Assembly (NCBI GenBank): GCA_002401305.2
Contig: NVSO02000155.1
Span: 1-6,856, forward strand
Length of the DNA stretch: 6,856 nucleotides
Direction: 5' to 3'
Source of the DNA: Rhodobiaceae bacterium
Lineage (GTDB): Bacteria; Pseudomonadota; Alphaproteobacteria; Parvibaculales; Parvibaculaceae
In this document: positions 1 to 4,689 of the stretch, piece by piece
Numbering within the stretch: the stretch's first letter is position 1
Layout of the letters: each line of letters starts with the position of its first letter
The notes under the pieces: generated by a model
Told to the model about the DNA's origin: nothing
Databases searched by the model: none
Seen by the model: the letters and a program-made list of their open reading frames with translations, nothing else
Translations under genes and position numbers: made by a program

Positions 1-69
1 CTTAACTTGCGGCGTCGTCTCATTGTCAGCGGTATTCGGGACAAGGTCAGCGCGAGGGGTGGGGAACAT
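1..69 (-). CDS. Phosphomannomutase/phosphoglucomutase-like protein, N-terminal fragment cut by the window edge
   Basis: The first 23 codons of a leftward gene are visible. They begin with ATG at 69-67 and run off the left edge without a stop. The peptide starts MFPTPRADLVPNT and ends TTPQVK. From memory this matches the N-terminus of alphaproteobacterial phosphomannomutases (MFPKPRADLVPNT..., ending ...VK just before a GFREYDAR-like segment). Enzymes of this family interconvert hexose 6-phosphates and hexose 1-phosphates for sugar-nucleotide and polysaccharide synthesis in the cytoplasm. The start is supported by AAGGAA on the minus strand (80-75), five bases before the ATG. The gene lies 67 bases downstream of the aspartic protease gene on the same strand, so they could be co-transcribed. 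Only the N-terminal tag is seen and no catalytic serine motif falls inside the window, so the family call is moderately secure and the substrate is unknown. Confidence 0.65.
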   Translation of the reverse strand, partial: MFPTPRADLVPNTADNETTPQVK

Positions 70-74
70 GATGT

Positions 75-80
75 TTCCTT
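75..80 (-). promoter_or_regulatory. Ribosome binding site for the edge phosphomannomutase-like gene
   Basis: On the minus strand AAGGAA ends five bases before the ATG at 69. It is the main support for calling a gene start so close to the window edge. Confidence 0.6.
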
Positions 81-136
81 AAAATCTAGGGGGTCGAAAA
101 TCTATTGCACTGATACTGCACACAGAACACGAAAGT

Positions 137-859
137 TCAATTGCGAAGCGTCAGTCTGTCGTCAGATATTTCAAAGGAGGAGAGGCGCCGCAAATAGGTC
201 ATACCCAGCAGAGAACTTTTAAGCCCCTCATTGAGCACAACCGCACGCACGTCTGGGATGAGAATGGACCCGATTTGGATGGAGGGCAGGATCACGGGAG
301 CGCCAAAAACGACACCATTGGCGGTATTAAACTGACGTGTAAAGGAAAGCTGTGAGCGATCAATGCCCAGCCGGGCCGCGTCAGACAACGTCAAAGATAC
401 AGTTGAAGCGCCCGTATCGACCAGAAACCGAATATGGGTGTTTTTGCCAGAACCATTCGTCCTCGGGCCGTGAACCAGTGCATCCACTGAAAAATGCCCC
501 AATCGATCGGCGGGCAAACTCACAACGCCATATGATTCTTCATGGGCGGAGGTGGGCATCAGTTCTCCGCCAACGCGCTTGCCAAATGTGTCGAAATAAT
601 CGCGGTAAGAATATCCGATAACCAGCACCATAAAAATGGCAATCCAAGCGAGAGCTTGTTTAAGCGCGACAGTGACGCTGCCGCGATAGGCAAACAAACG
701 CCCACCACCGATCGCTGCAAGCAGGATCGACAGGTAAATAAAGCGCATAAGATTGTCGGTAGAATCTAGCGCGCCGGGATAATAGTTAAATAGATAGATT
801 AGAAGAGCCGTGAGGCTACCAATTACTAACCCTACTAAAAGCCATGGATTGTTTCTCAT
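137..859 (-). CDS. Membrane-anchored retropepsin-like aspartic protease (TIGR02281 / clan AA type)
   Basis: A 240-residue protein with two parts. The N-terminal half has three hydrophobic segments at about residues 6-26, 36-52 and 64-85. The C-terminal half (about 115-240) is a single retropepsin-like domain. FLVDTGAS at 145-152 contains the presumed catalytic Asp148. It is followed by LTLSDAARLGI (156-166), a typical NTANG-type flap region near 178-182, and the family ending LLGMTYLRRLSSFEI...LTLR. Only one DTG motif is present, so the active enzyme should be a homodimer, as in retropepsins. The family includes Caulobacter PerP-like periplasmic proteases; the substrate here is unknown. With three membrane passes the domain could face the periplasm, but I infer that topology. 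The ATG at 859 has no clear Shine-Dalgarno sequence; a consensus TATAAT lies 25 bases upstream, suggesting a short leader. The edge phosphomannomutase-like gene follows on the same strand. Confidence 0.85.
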   Translation of the reverse strand: MRNNPWLLVGLVIGSLTALLIYLFNYYPGALDSTDNLMRFIYLSILLAAIGGGRLFAYRGSVTVALKQALAWIAIFMVLVIGYSYRDYFDTFGKRVGGELMPTSAHEESYGVVSLPADRLGHFSVDALVHGPRTNGSGKNTHIRFLVDTGASTVSLTLSDAARLGIDRSQLSFTRQFNTANGVVFGAPVILPSIQIGSILIPDVRAVVLNEGLKSSLLGMTYLRRLSSFEISDDRLTLRN

Positions 860-883
860 TGGTCAAGACTGTAGTATGGAGAA

Positions 884-889
884 ATTATA
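884..889 (-). promoter_or_regulatory. Candidate -10 element (TATAAT) for the aspartic protease gene
   Basis: Read on the minus strand this is a perfect TATAAT, 24 bases from the ATG at 859. No convincing -35 is found at 16-18 bases; the nearest TTGGTT is only about 11 bases away. If real, the transcript would start near 877 and the leader would be under 20 bases, which fits the lack of a Shine-Dalgarno sequence. Confidence 0.35.
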
Positions 890-973
890 GAAACATGAAA
901 AACCAACGTTGTTCTCCCGGTTTTGGGCGGCACCTTGCAAAATGTTGGTGACAGTATTATTTACATCATGCCC

Positions 974-997
974 TGTGTGTTCATTTAATACCACACA
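974..997. promoter_or_regulatory. Dyad TGTGTG-N12-CACACA upstream of cobA
   Basis: TGTGTG at 974-979 and CACACA at 992-997 form a perfect 6-base inverted repeat with a 12-base AT-rich centre that contains TTTAAT. It lies 25 bases before the cobA start, in the 162-base region shared with the divergent protease gene. It could be an operator over a promoter; no regulator is identified. Confidence 0.25.
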
Positions 998-1011
998 AAT
1001 ACCGTGCAAAT

Positions 1012-1015
1012 AGGA
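1012..1015 (+). promoter_or_regulatory. Ribosome binding site that fixes the GTG start of cobA
   Basis: AGGA followed by six bases and then GTG at 1022. It supports the upstream GTG start and therefore the N-terminal extension of about 50 residues, rather than a TTG start at 1157, which lacks a comparable site. Confidence 0.6.
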
Positions 1016-1021
1016 TGATCT

Positions 1022-1978
1022 GTGACTGGTTCCGACCCCAAAAACAGGCCTGTCGCCGCCAATGATCAGGCTGGTGATACCGCTGCCGATGAAAAAGTTG
1101 TTCATTGGGGCAATGCGCTTCCGCGCGCGCTGCCAAAGGGGTTGCGCAGCCTAAACTTGCCTGAATTTGAGGCTGGGTGGGTCTGGCTGGTGGGAGCAGG
1201 TCCCGGCGATCCGGGTCTTTTGACGCTCCATGCAGTCAATGCAATGCAGCAGGCCGATGTTGTTGTCTATGACGCGCTGGTCGGTGAAGAGATTTTGGGG
1301 TTGGCCCGCGAAGACGCCGAAATGATTTACGCAGGCAAACGGGGCGGTAAACCGAGCCCGAAACAACGCGACATTTCAGCCCGTTTGGTGGAGCACGCTA
1401 AATTGGGCAAACGGGTGCTGCGCCTAAAAGGCGGCGACCCCTTTGTGTTTGGTCGGGGCGGCGAAGAGGCCTTGGCCCTTGTAGATGCAGGTATTCACTT
1501 CCGCGTTGTGCCCGGCATTACGGCAGGCATTGGCGGCCTAAGCTATGCAGGCATTCCAGCCACGCACCGCGACACCAACCATGCCGTGACCTTCGTGACA
1601 GGCCATATGGCGGGCGGTAATGTGCCGGAGAACTTAGATTGGACGGCCATCGCGCAAGGCTCACCAACAATTGTTGCTTACATGGCGTTGTCCCACCTGC
1701 CCCAAATCACTCAACTATTTTTGGAAGCGGGGCGCCCACCGTCACAACCAGTGGCGCTAGTGCGCAATGCAAGCTTGCCCGATCAAACGGTGCTGGAAAC
1801 CACCCTGCAAGACGCTGTAAAAGACGTGGCGGCCGCCGGGTTCACCGCACCTGCCATCATTGTGTTTGGGGATGTTGTGCGGATGAGAGCCGGTCTAGAC
1901 TGGATGGGTGCTTTGGAGGGCCGCATATTAAATGCTGACCCGCTAGGCCTAAAAACCCAAGACGAAGACTCCGCCTAA
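1022..1978 (+). CDS. cobA: Uroporphyrinogen-III C-methyltransferase (SUMT, CobA)
   Basis: This cytoplasmic enzyme transfers two methyl groups from S-adenosylmethionine to uroporphyrinogen III, giving precorrin-2, the branch point to cobalamin and siroheme. The 318-residue protein carries the full set of SUMT motifs: GAGPGDPGLLT (58-68), VYDALV (82-87), AGKRGGK (104-110), RLKGGDPFVFGRGGEE (134-149), VPGITAGIGG (163-172), YAGIPATHRD (175-184) and VTGH (192-195), then the C-terminal PAIIVFGDVVRMR segment. Nothing essential appears to be missing. The wording of the motifs (WVWLVGAGPGDPGLL, SPKQRDIS, DWMGALEGR) is the form found with cobalamin genes in alphaproteobacteria. The first 50 residues are an extra polar leader before the domain. 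The start is GTG with a good AGGA site. It is the only gene of its unit here, and it ends 20 bases before the convergent DUF1289 gene. It has no fused uroporphyrinogen synthase or siroheme dehydrogenase domain. Confidence 0.95.
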   Translation: MTGSDPKNRPVAANDQAGDTAADEKVVHWGNALPRALPKGLRSLNLPEFEAGWVWLVGAGPGDPGLLTLHAVNAMQQADVVVYDALVGEEILGLAREDAEMIYAGKRGGKPSPKQRDISARLVEHAKLGKRVLRLKGGDPFVFGRGGEEALALVDAGIHFRVVPGITAGIGGLSYAGIPATHRDTNHAVTFVTGHMAGGNVPENLDWTAIAQGSPTIVAYMALSHLPQITQLFLEAGRPPSQPVALVRNASLPDQTVLETTLQDAVKDVAAAGFTAPAIIVFGDVVRMRAGLDWMGALEGRILNADPLGLKTQDEDSA

Positions 1979-1998
1979 ACCAGAGCCCTATCAACGAT

Positions 1999-2217
1999 TT
2001 ATGGCTGACGCCCAGCTAGTTTTGCTTTGTTAGCTTCAAGGCGAGCTGGTAAAGCGCCCATGATTTCACGCCGTTCCTCATCGGAATAGCCCGTCCAGCT
2101 AGCAATCTCTTTCAGCGTACGGCCACAGCTTACGCAATTATTGGTCATGCCACTCACCCCGCATTTGCTCAGGCAGGGGCTTTCGATGGTCAGAAGGGGA
2201 GAGGATGTGTTGGTCAT
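1999..2217 (-). CDS. DUF1289 family small four-cysteine protein
   Basis: A 72-residue protein with the DUF1289 pattern: SPC-x3-C (Cys15, Cys19), then C-x2-C (Cys28, Cys31), followed by GRTLKEIASW and a helical tail EERREIMGALPARL. The four cysteines suggest binding of zinc or an iron-sulfur cluster; family annotations often say 'predicted Fe-S protein', but no function is established. The usual acidic residue between the second and third cysteines is absent here (GVSGMTNN). It overlaps the end of the CobS-family gene by four bases (ATGA at 2217-2214), so the two are probably translationally coupled. It has no strong Shine-Dalgarno sequence of its own. As I recall, alphaproteobacteria often carry a DUF1289 gene next to cobS/cobT, which supports the identity of its neighbour. 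Confidence 0.85.
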   Translation of the reverse strand: MTNTSSPLLTIESPCLSKCGVSGMTNNCVSCGRTLKEIASWTGYSDEERREIMGALPARLEANKAKLAGRQP

Positions 2218-3113
2218 GCTTTTTCTAATACCATAAAAACAGCGGTAAGGAAGGCTACTTCACTTATCAACTCAATAGTGAGGACATCATAGGGGCGATA
2301 GGTGCCGCGTGCTGCCGTGACGACAAAGCCCATGATAATGAGGGCAGCGCACGCCGCTGCAATCGCGAACGTTGCCAACAAGGCAGGCAACGTTAAAAAG
2401 CAAATGATGCCGGTGAAAATAAGCCCCTGAATAACCGTCGTCTCTCGGGGGCGCACATCATGATCGGTATCGACCCCTTCAATAGGCACAAAGTGGCGAA
2501 ACAAAAGCCCCGCAACCCCCGCCATTGCTTGGGAGGCGATCAGCGCAAGCAGCACCATGCCCGCGTCACTGGCTGTGCCAATGCCCGCAATAAGGCCAAC
2601 CTGCACAATCAACAAAAGCACCAGCGCGGTGGCACCCGACGGCATGGGAGAGTGAGATCTTTCATTCGCTGATCGGCGCGCGAGACGGTTGACGGTTTCG
2701 ACTAAACCGTCTTCACGGGCAGCTCCTTGGGTCAAAATCATAACGCCGACCGCTAAGGCCGCACATACGAGTTCGGGCAAGTCAGCTGCCGCCAGAAGCA
2801 AAAAGGCCATGCCGCCAAGCAATCCGATAACGGCACCCACCAAGGGAAGGGCGCGATCACGTCTCAAGTCTACGGGGCGTAACGGCGCGGTGGCCGGATC
2901 AGGAACAGGTTGGTCTACCGGCATGCCCGCAAGTTGAGTTCTAGCGCCCAAAACAGCAATAAAATCTGAGGAAAGTTCAGTTGGGTTGATCTCGCGCCAA
3001 TTGTCGCGAGGAGGTAAAACTGGGTCCGGGGTTTCCTTATTTGAAGGCCATACCGGGTCTACGTGAGGCCCATCAGAGGGTTTGTCGTCCCCTGTATTGA
3101 AAGATTTAGCCAC
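2214..3113 (-). CDS. cobS: Divergent CobS-family membrane protein (adenosylcobinamide-GDP ribazoletransferase homologue), active-site motifs degraded
   Basis: A 299-residue protein with a polar, proline-rich leader (1-48) and several membrane segments (about 89-110, 113-129, 160-178, 184-205, 228-262, 280-296). True CobS joins adenosylcobinamide-GDP to alpha-ribazole at the inner membrane. Family resemblance is seen in the N-terminal DFIAVLGARTQLAGMPV (like FLTRLPV), in ALPLVGAVIGLLGG (88-101), in the LTQGAAREDGLVETV region (127-141) and in the ending YDVLTIELISEVAFL (275-289, like GDVLGA...SELAFL). Position also fits: divergent from cobT and followed by a DUF1289 gene. Yet the signature HEDGLADTADG reads REDGLVETVNR here (133-143), the MKDSRIGTYG segment is gone with about six residues deleted, and GGxTGDVLGA keeps only DVL. 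It starts at GTG 3113 with a weak AAGGG site 11 bases upstream. The frame is intact, so I infer a pseudoenzyme or a divergent subfamily rather than a decayed pseudogene. Confidence 0.7.
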   Translation of the reverse strand: MAKSFNTGDDKPSDGPHVDPVWPSNKETPDPVLPPRDNWREINPTELSSDFIAVLGARTQLAGMPVDQPVPDPATAPLRPVDLRRDRALPLVGAVIGLLGGMAFLLLAAADLPELVCAALAVGVMILTQGAAREDGLVETVNRLARRSANERSHSPMPSGATALVLLLIVQVGLIAGIGTASDAGMVLLALIASQAMAGVAGLLFRHFVPIEGVDTDHDVRPRETTVIQGLIFTGIICFLTLPALLATFAIAAACAALIIMGFVVTAARGTYRPYDVLTIELISEVAFLTAVFMVLEKA

Positions 3114-3136
3114 TTTTTTGCCAACCCTTTCTCGAA

Positions 3137-3222
3137 CACAAGGCGTTTTGCGCGCTTGCGTCGCTTCCTACCAAAAGATATAGGAGAGCGACCGATACGG
3201 CCATGCTCTCTTGCGCCTTGTG
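3137..3222 (+). other. Candidate three-way-junction RNA fold in the cobS/cobT divergent region
   Basis: Three stems fit together with almost no unpaired linker. Stem 1 is a perfect 9-base inverted repeat, CACAAGGCG (3137-3145) with CGCCTTGTG (3214-3222). Stem 2 is TTTTG (3146-3150) with CAAAA (3172-3176), with a possible inner GCG/CGC pairing at 3152-3154 and 3162-3164. Stem 3 is 3181-3189 with 3205-3213: six Watson-Crick pairs (GAGAGC/GCTCTC) plus one A-T and two G-T pairs, capped by CCG-ATA-CGG at 3192-3200. The two G-T pairs work as G-U only in RNA read on the plus strand, which favours a cobT-side leader or a separate RNA. On the minus strand the fold would end 23 bases before the cobS start. 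I recognise no known riboswitch class, and a chance 9-base repeat is possible. Confidence 0.35.
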
Positions 3223-3270
3223 CAATATGATCATTGGCACTCAATATACACCTATTTTCGCGCATTAATA

Positions 3271-3295
3271 TGACGCAAACACGCGTCAATGACGC
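3271..3295. promoter_or_regulatory. Cluster of three TGACGC half-sites (candidate operator)
   Basis: TGACGC occurs at 3271-3276, inverted (GCGTCA) at 3283-3288, and again direct at 3290-3295. The last two form a perfect 13-base palindrome, GCGTCAATGACGC, at 3283-3295. The first two form TGACGC-N6-GCGTCA. The cluster lies about 100 bases before the preferred cobT start and 158 bases from the cobS start, a suitable place for a shared regulator. No regulator is identified. Confidence 0.35.
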
Positions 3296-3390
3296 AAAAC
3301 CTGCCGATTTGCATTTTGTTCAGTGCCTTCGAGCGCCTTATACGGGCGACCTTCGAAATGCTTGGCAGGCTAGATATCGAAAGCAACACC

Positions 3391-4374
3391 ATGACCCGTG
3401 CAGCCACTGGCCTTCCCTTTGACGACATTCGCAATTTATTGGAAGGCTTGCCGCATCCCGATACGGACGCGGTGGATCAGCTACAAGAACATATAGCAAG
3501 CCTAGCAGTAGTGCCCGGTGGCTTAGGAGATATGGTCGAGCATGCGCAATGGGTGGCCGCGTGGCAGGGGGAGGCAAAGCCACAAATTGCACAACCTCTC
3601 ATCGCAGTTTTCGCAGCAACTCAAGGCATTGCGACGCGCCAAACACCTCGCGACGTGTTGATCAAAGAAGCACGGACCCAGCTAGAATTGATGGCGGCAG
3701 GCGGTGCCCCGGTCAATCAAATTGCCCATGAATGTGGGGCCGGCCTCAAAGTATTCGACTTGGCCTTGGATATGCCAACGCCCGATATTTGCGAAGAAGA
3801 CGCATTGGACGAGGCGGCTTGTGCAGCGACCATGGCCTTCGGCATGGAAGCCATTGCCGGTGGAGCAGACATATTATGTGTGTCTGATGCAGGCGTGGGC
3901 ACCGAAGCAACAGCAAGCGCTTTGGCCATGAAGCTCTTTGGCGGTGAGGCCAAAGACTGGGCCGAAGACCCCGCCGTTCAAGCCGACATTCAACGGGCAA
4001 TGGAGCGCCATGAAAACACGCCGGAGGATTTGCTGGAAGTCCTGCGCCGCATTGCGGGACGCGATATAGCGGCAATGGTAGGGGCTATATTAGCGGCTCG
4101 CTATCAACATATTCCGGTTCTGCTCGATGGCTTTGGCAGCACAGTCGCTGCGGCTCTTCTGTTCAAAATCAACCCCAATACGGTGGCACATTGCATGGCG
4201 ACTCACAGCGCGCACGCAGCTCATGACAGATTATTGGAAAAAATCGGCAAAAAACCTTTGCTAGGGTGGGGTATTCGCCAAGCCCAAGGCACTGGTGCCG
4301 CATTGGCCATTGGCTTGTTGAAATCCTCTTTAGCTGCAGTCAGCGGTACAGCGCGCCGGGATCAGCTCTCCTAA
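3391..4374 (+). CDS. cobT: Divergent CobT-family protein (nicotinate-nucleotide:dimethylbenzimidazole phosphoribosyltransferase homologue), active-site motifs replaced
   Basis: True CobT makes alpha-ribazole phosphate from nicotinate mononucleotide and 5,6-dimethylbenzimidazole. From the ATG at 3391 this protein has 327 residues, a usual family length. It aligns with alphaproteobacterial CobT from LPFDDIRNLL through VPGGLG, LKVFDLAL, CAATMAFGMEAIAGG, RDIAAMVGAILAAR and PVLLDGF to GTGAALA. The functional motifs do not survive: GNHGV reads ATQGI (76-80), GEMGIGNTT reads SDAGVGTEA (165-173), the GRGTG phosphate-binding segment is deleted (about 190-197), SxEPGH reads SAHAAH, and RLGEGTG reads RQAQGTG. 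The glutamates known as catalytic in Salmonella CobT (E174 and E317) are thus Asp166 and Gln299. The start was chosen because alphaproteobacterial CobT begins just before LPFDD; upstream ATGs at 3289 and 3358 stay in frame, and no start has a strong ribosome site. Family membership is secure; catalytic activity is doubtful. Confidence 0.85.
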   Translation: MTRAATGLPFDDIRNLLEGLPHPDTDAVDQLQEHIASLAVVPGGLGDMVEHAQWVAAWQGEAKPQIAQPLIAVFAATQGIATRQTPRDVLIKEARTQLELMAAGGAPVNQIAHECGAGLKVFDLALDMPTPDICEEDALDEAACAATMAFGMEAIAGGADILCVSDAGVGTEATASALAMKLFGGEAKDWAEDPAVQADIQRAMERHENTPEDLLEVLRRIAGRDIAAMVGAILAARYQHIPVLLDGFGSTVAAALLFKINPNTVAHCMATHSAHAAHDRLLEKIGKKPLLGWGIRQAQGTGAALAIGLLKSSLAAVSGTARRDQLS

Positions 4375-4484
4375 TGGGTTAGATTTTGTGGTCGATTTCT
4401 CTATATTGACGTAGCGGAAGCATGGAATTTCCGTGGGGTGAGGGGGAGTGCGCGGGAGGAGAGCTTCTTTCTGAGCTTGCCAAC

Positions 4485-4497
4485 TGACAGCTTGTCA
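4485..4497. promoter_or_regulatory. Palindrome TGACA-GCT-TGTCA (candidate operator)
   Basis: This 13-base dyad has perfect 5-base arms and lies 192 bases before the first acyl-CoA dehydrogenase start. Its right half contains TTGTCA (4492-4497), which could be a -35 with TATTTC at 4514-4519 (16-base spacer). The size suits a TetR- or GntR-type operator, which is common for acyl-CoA catabolism genes, but no regulator gene is in the window. Confidence 0.25.
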
Positions 4498-4673
4498 TTA
4501 TTATCCCCCCAAATATTTCGACGGTGCTTCAGGCTGTGTTTTTTCAAACAGAGCTGTATGATGCGCCCGAAGACTCAACACAAGCTGTTGGGAAGCCGGA
4601 TCGATAGTCGGTCTGTTTCCAATGGTTTGCAAAGACAAACAAGCCGAGCCCAAAGCTTGGTTATGAGCAAATT

Positions 4674-4682
4674 GAGAGAGGA
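4674..4682 (+). promoter_or_regulatory. Ribosome binding site that fixes the first acyl-CoA dehydrogenase start
   Basis: GAGAGAGGA ends seven bases before the ATG at 4690. This places the start at MDMSFSSEDLAF, the normal family N-terminus, and rules out the longer frame from 4438. Confidence 0.75.
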
Positions 4683-4689
4683 TGTTCAC

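Larger units (their letters stand above)
4375..4689 (+). other. Non-coding leader between cobT and the acyl-CoA dehydrogenase genes
   Basis: This 315-base stretch has no gene I can support. One frame runs open through it into the dehydrogenase from a GTG at 4438, but the added 84 residues look random (serine- and arginine-rich, no family match) and have no ribosome site. The stretch holds a TTGACG at 4406 without a matching -10, a TGACAGCTTGTCA dyad at 4485-4497, a TATGAT at 4557-4562 that could be a -10 but lacks a good -35, and a small inverted repeat CAACA-N5-TGTTG at 4576-4590. No terminator with a T-run is visible after cobT. Confidence 0.5.

Noticed and set aside
7..222. Plus-strand 71-codon frame near the left edge
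   Set aside because: It overlaps the start of the phosphomannomutase-like gene and the end of the protease gene on the other strand, and its composition is basic and random.
863..1105. Minus-strand 80-codon frame over the protease/cobA spacer
   Set aside because: Half of it overlaps the supported start of cobA, it has no ribosome site, and it resembles no family I know.
3290..3306. ACCTGCC near 3300, reminiscent of the 3' half of a B12 box
   Set aside because: The preceding bases (GACGCAAA) do not match AGCCAGGAG, and no GCCACTG core or paired arms lie upstream.
3289..3390. In-frame N-terminal extension of CobT from the ATG at 3289
   Set aside because: The 34 extra residues have no counterpart in the family, the ATG sits inside the TGACGC palindrome, and no ribosome site precedes it. 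It cannot be wholly excluded.
3397..3410. GCCACTG, which resembles the core of cobalamin riboswitches, at the start of cobT
   Set aside because: It lies inside the coding start (Arg-Ala-Ala-Thr-Gly), and the expected GGGAA element before it and the B12-box (AGYCAGGAGACCTGCC type) after it are missing.
3746..4075. Minus-strand 109-codon frame inside cobT
   Set aside because: A shadow of the cobT reading frame, rich in Pro, Arg and Leu, as expected for antisense of coding DNA.
4406..4434. TTGACG as a promoter -35 after cobT
   Set aside because: At 16-18 bases downstream the sequence is TTTCCGTG-like, with no -10 element.
4438..4689. Open frame continuous with the first acyl-CoA dehydrogenase
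   Set aside because: The 84 residues look random, and a strong ribosome site directly precedes the normal family start at 4690.
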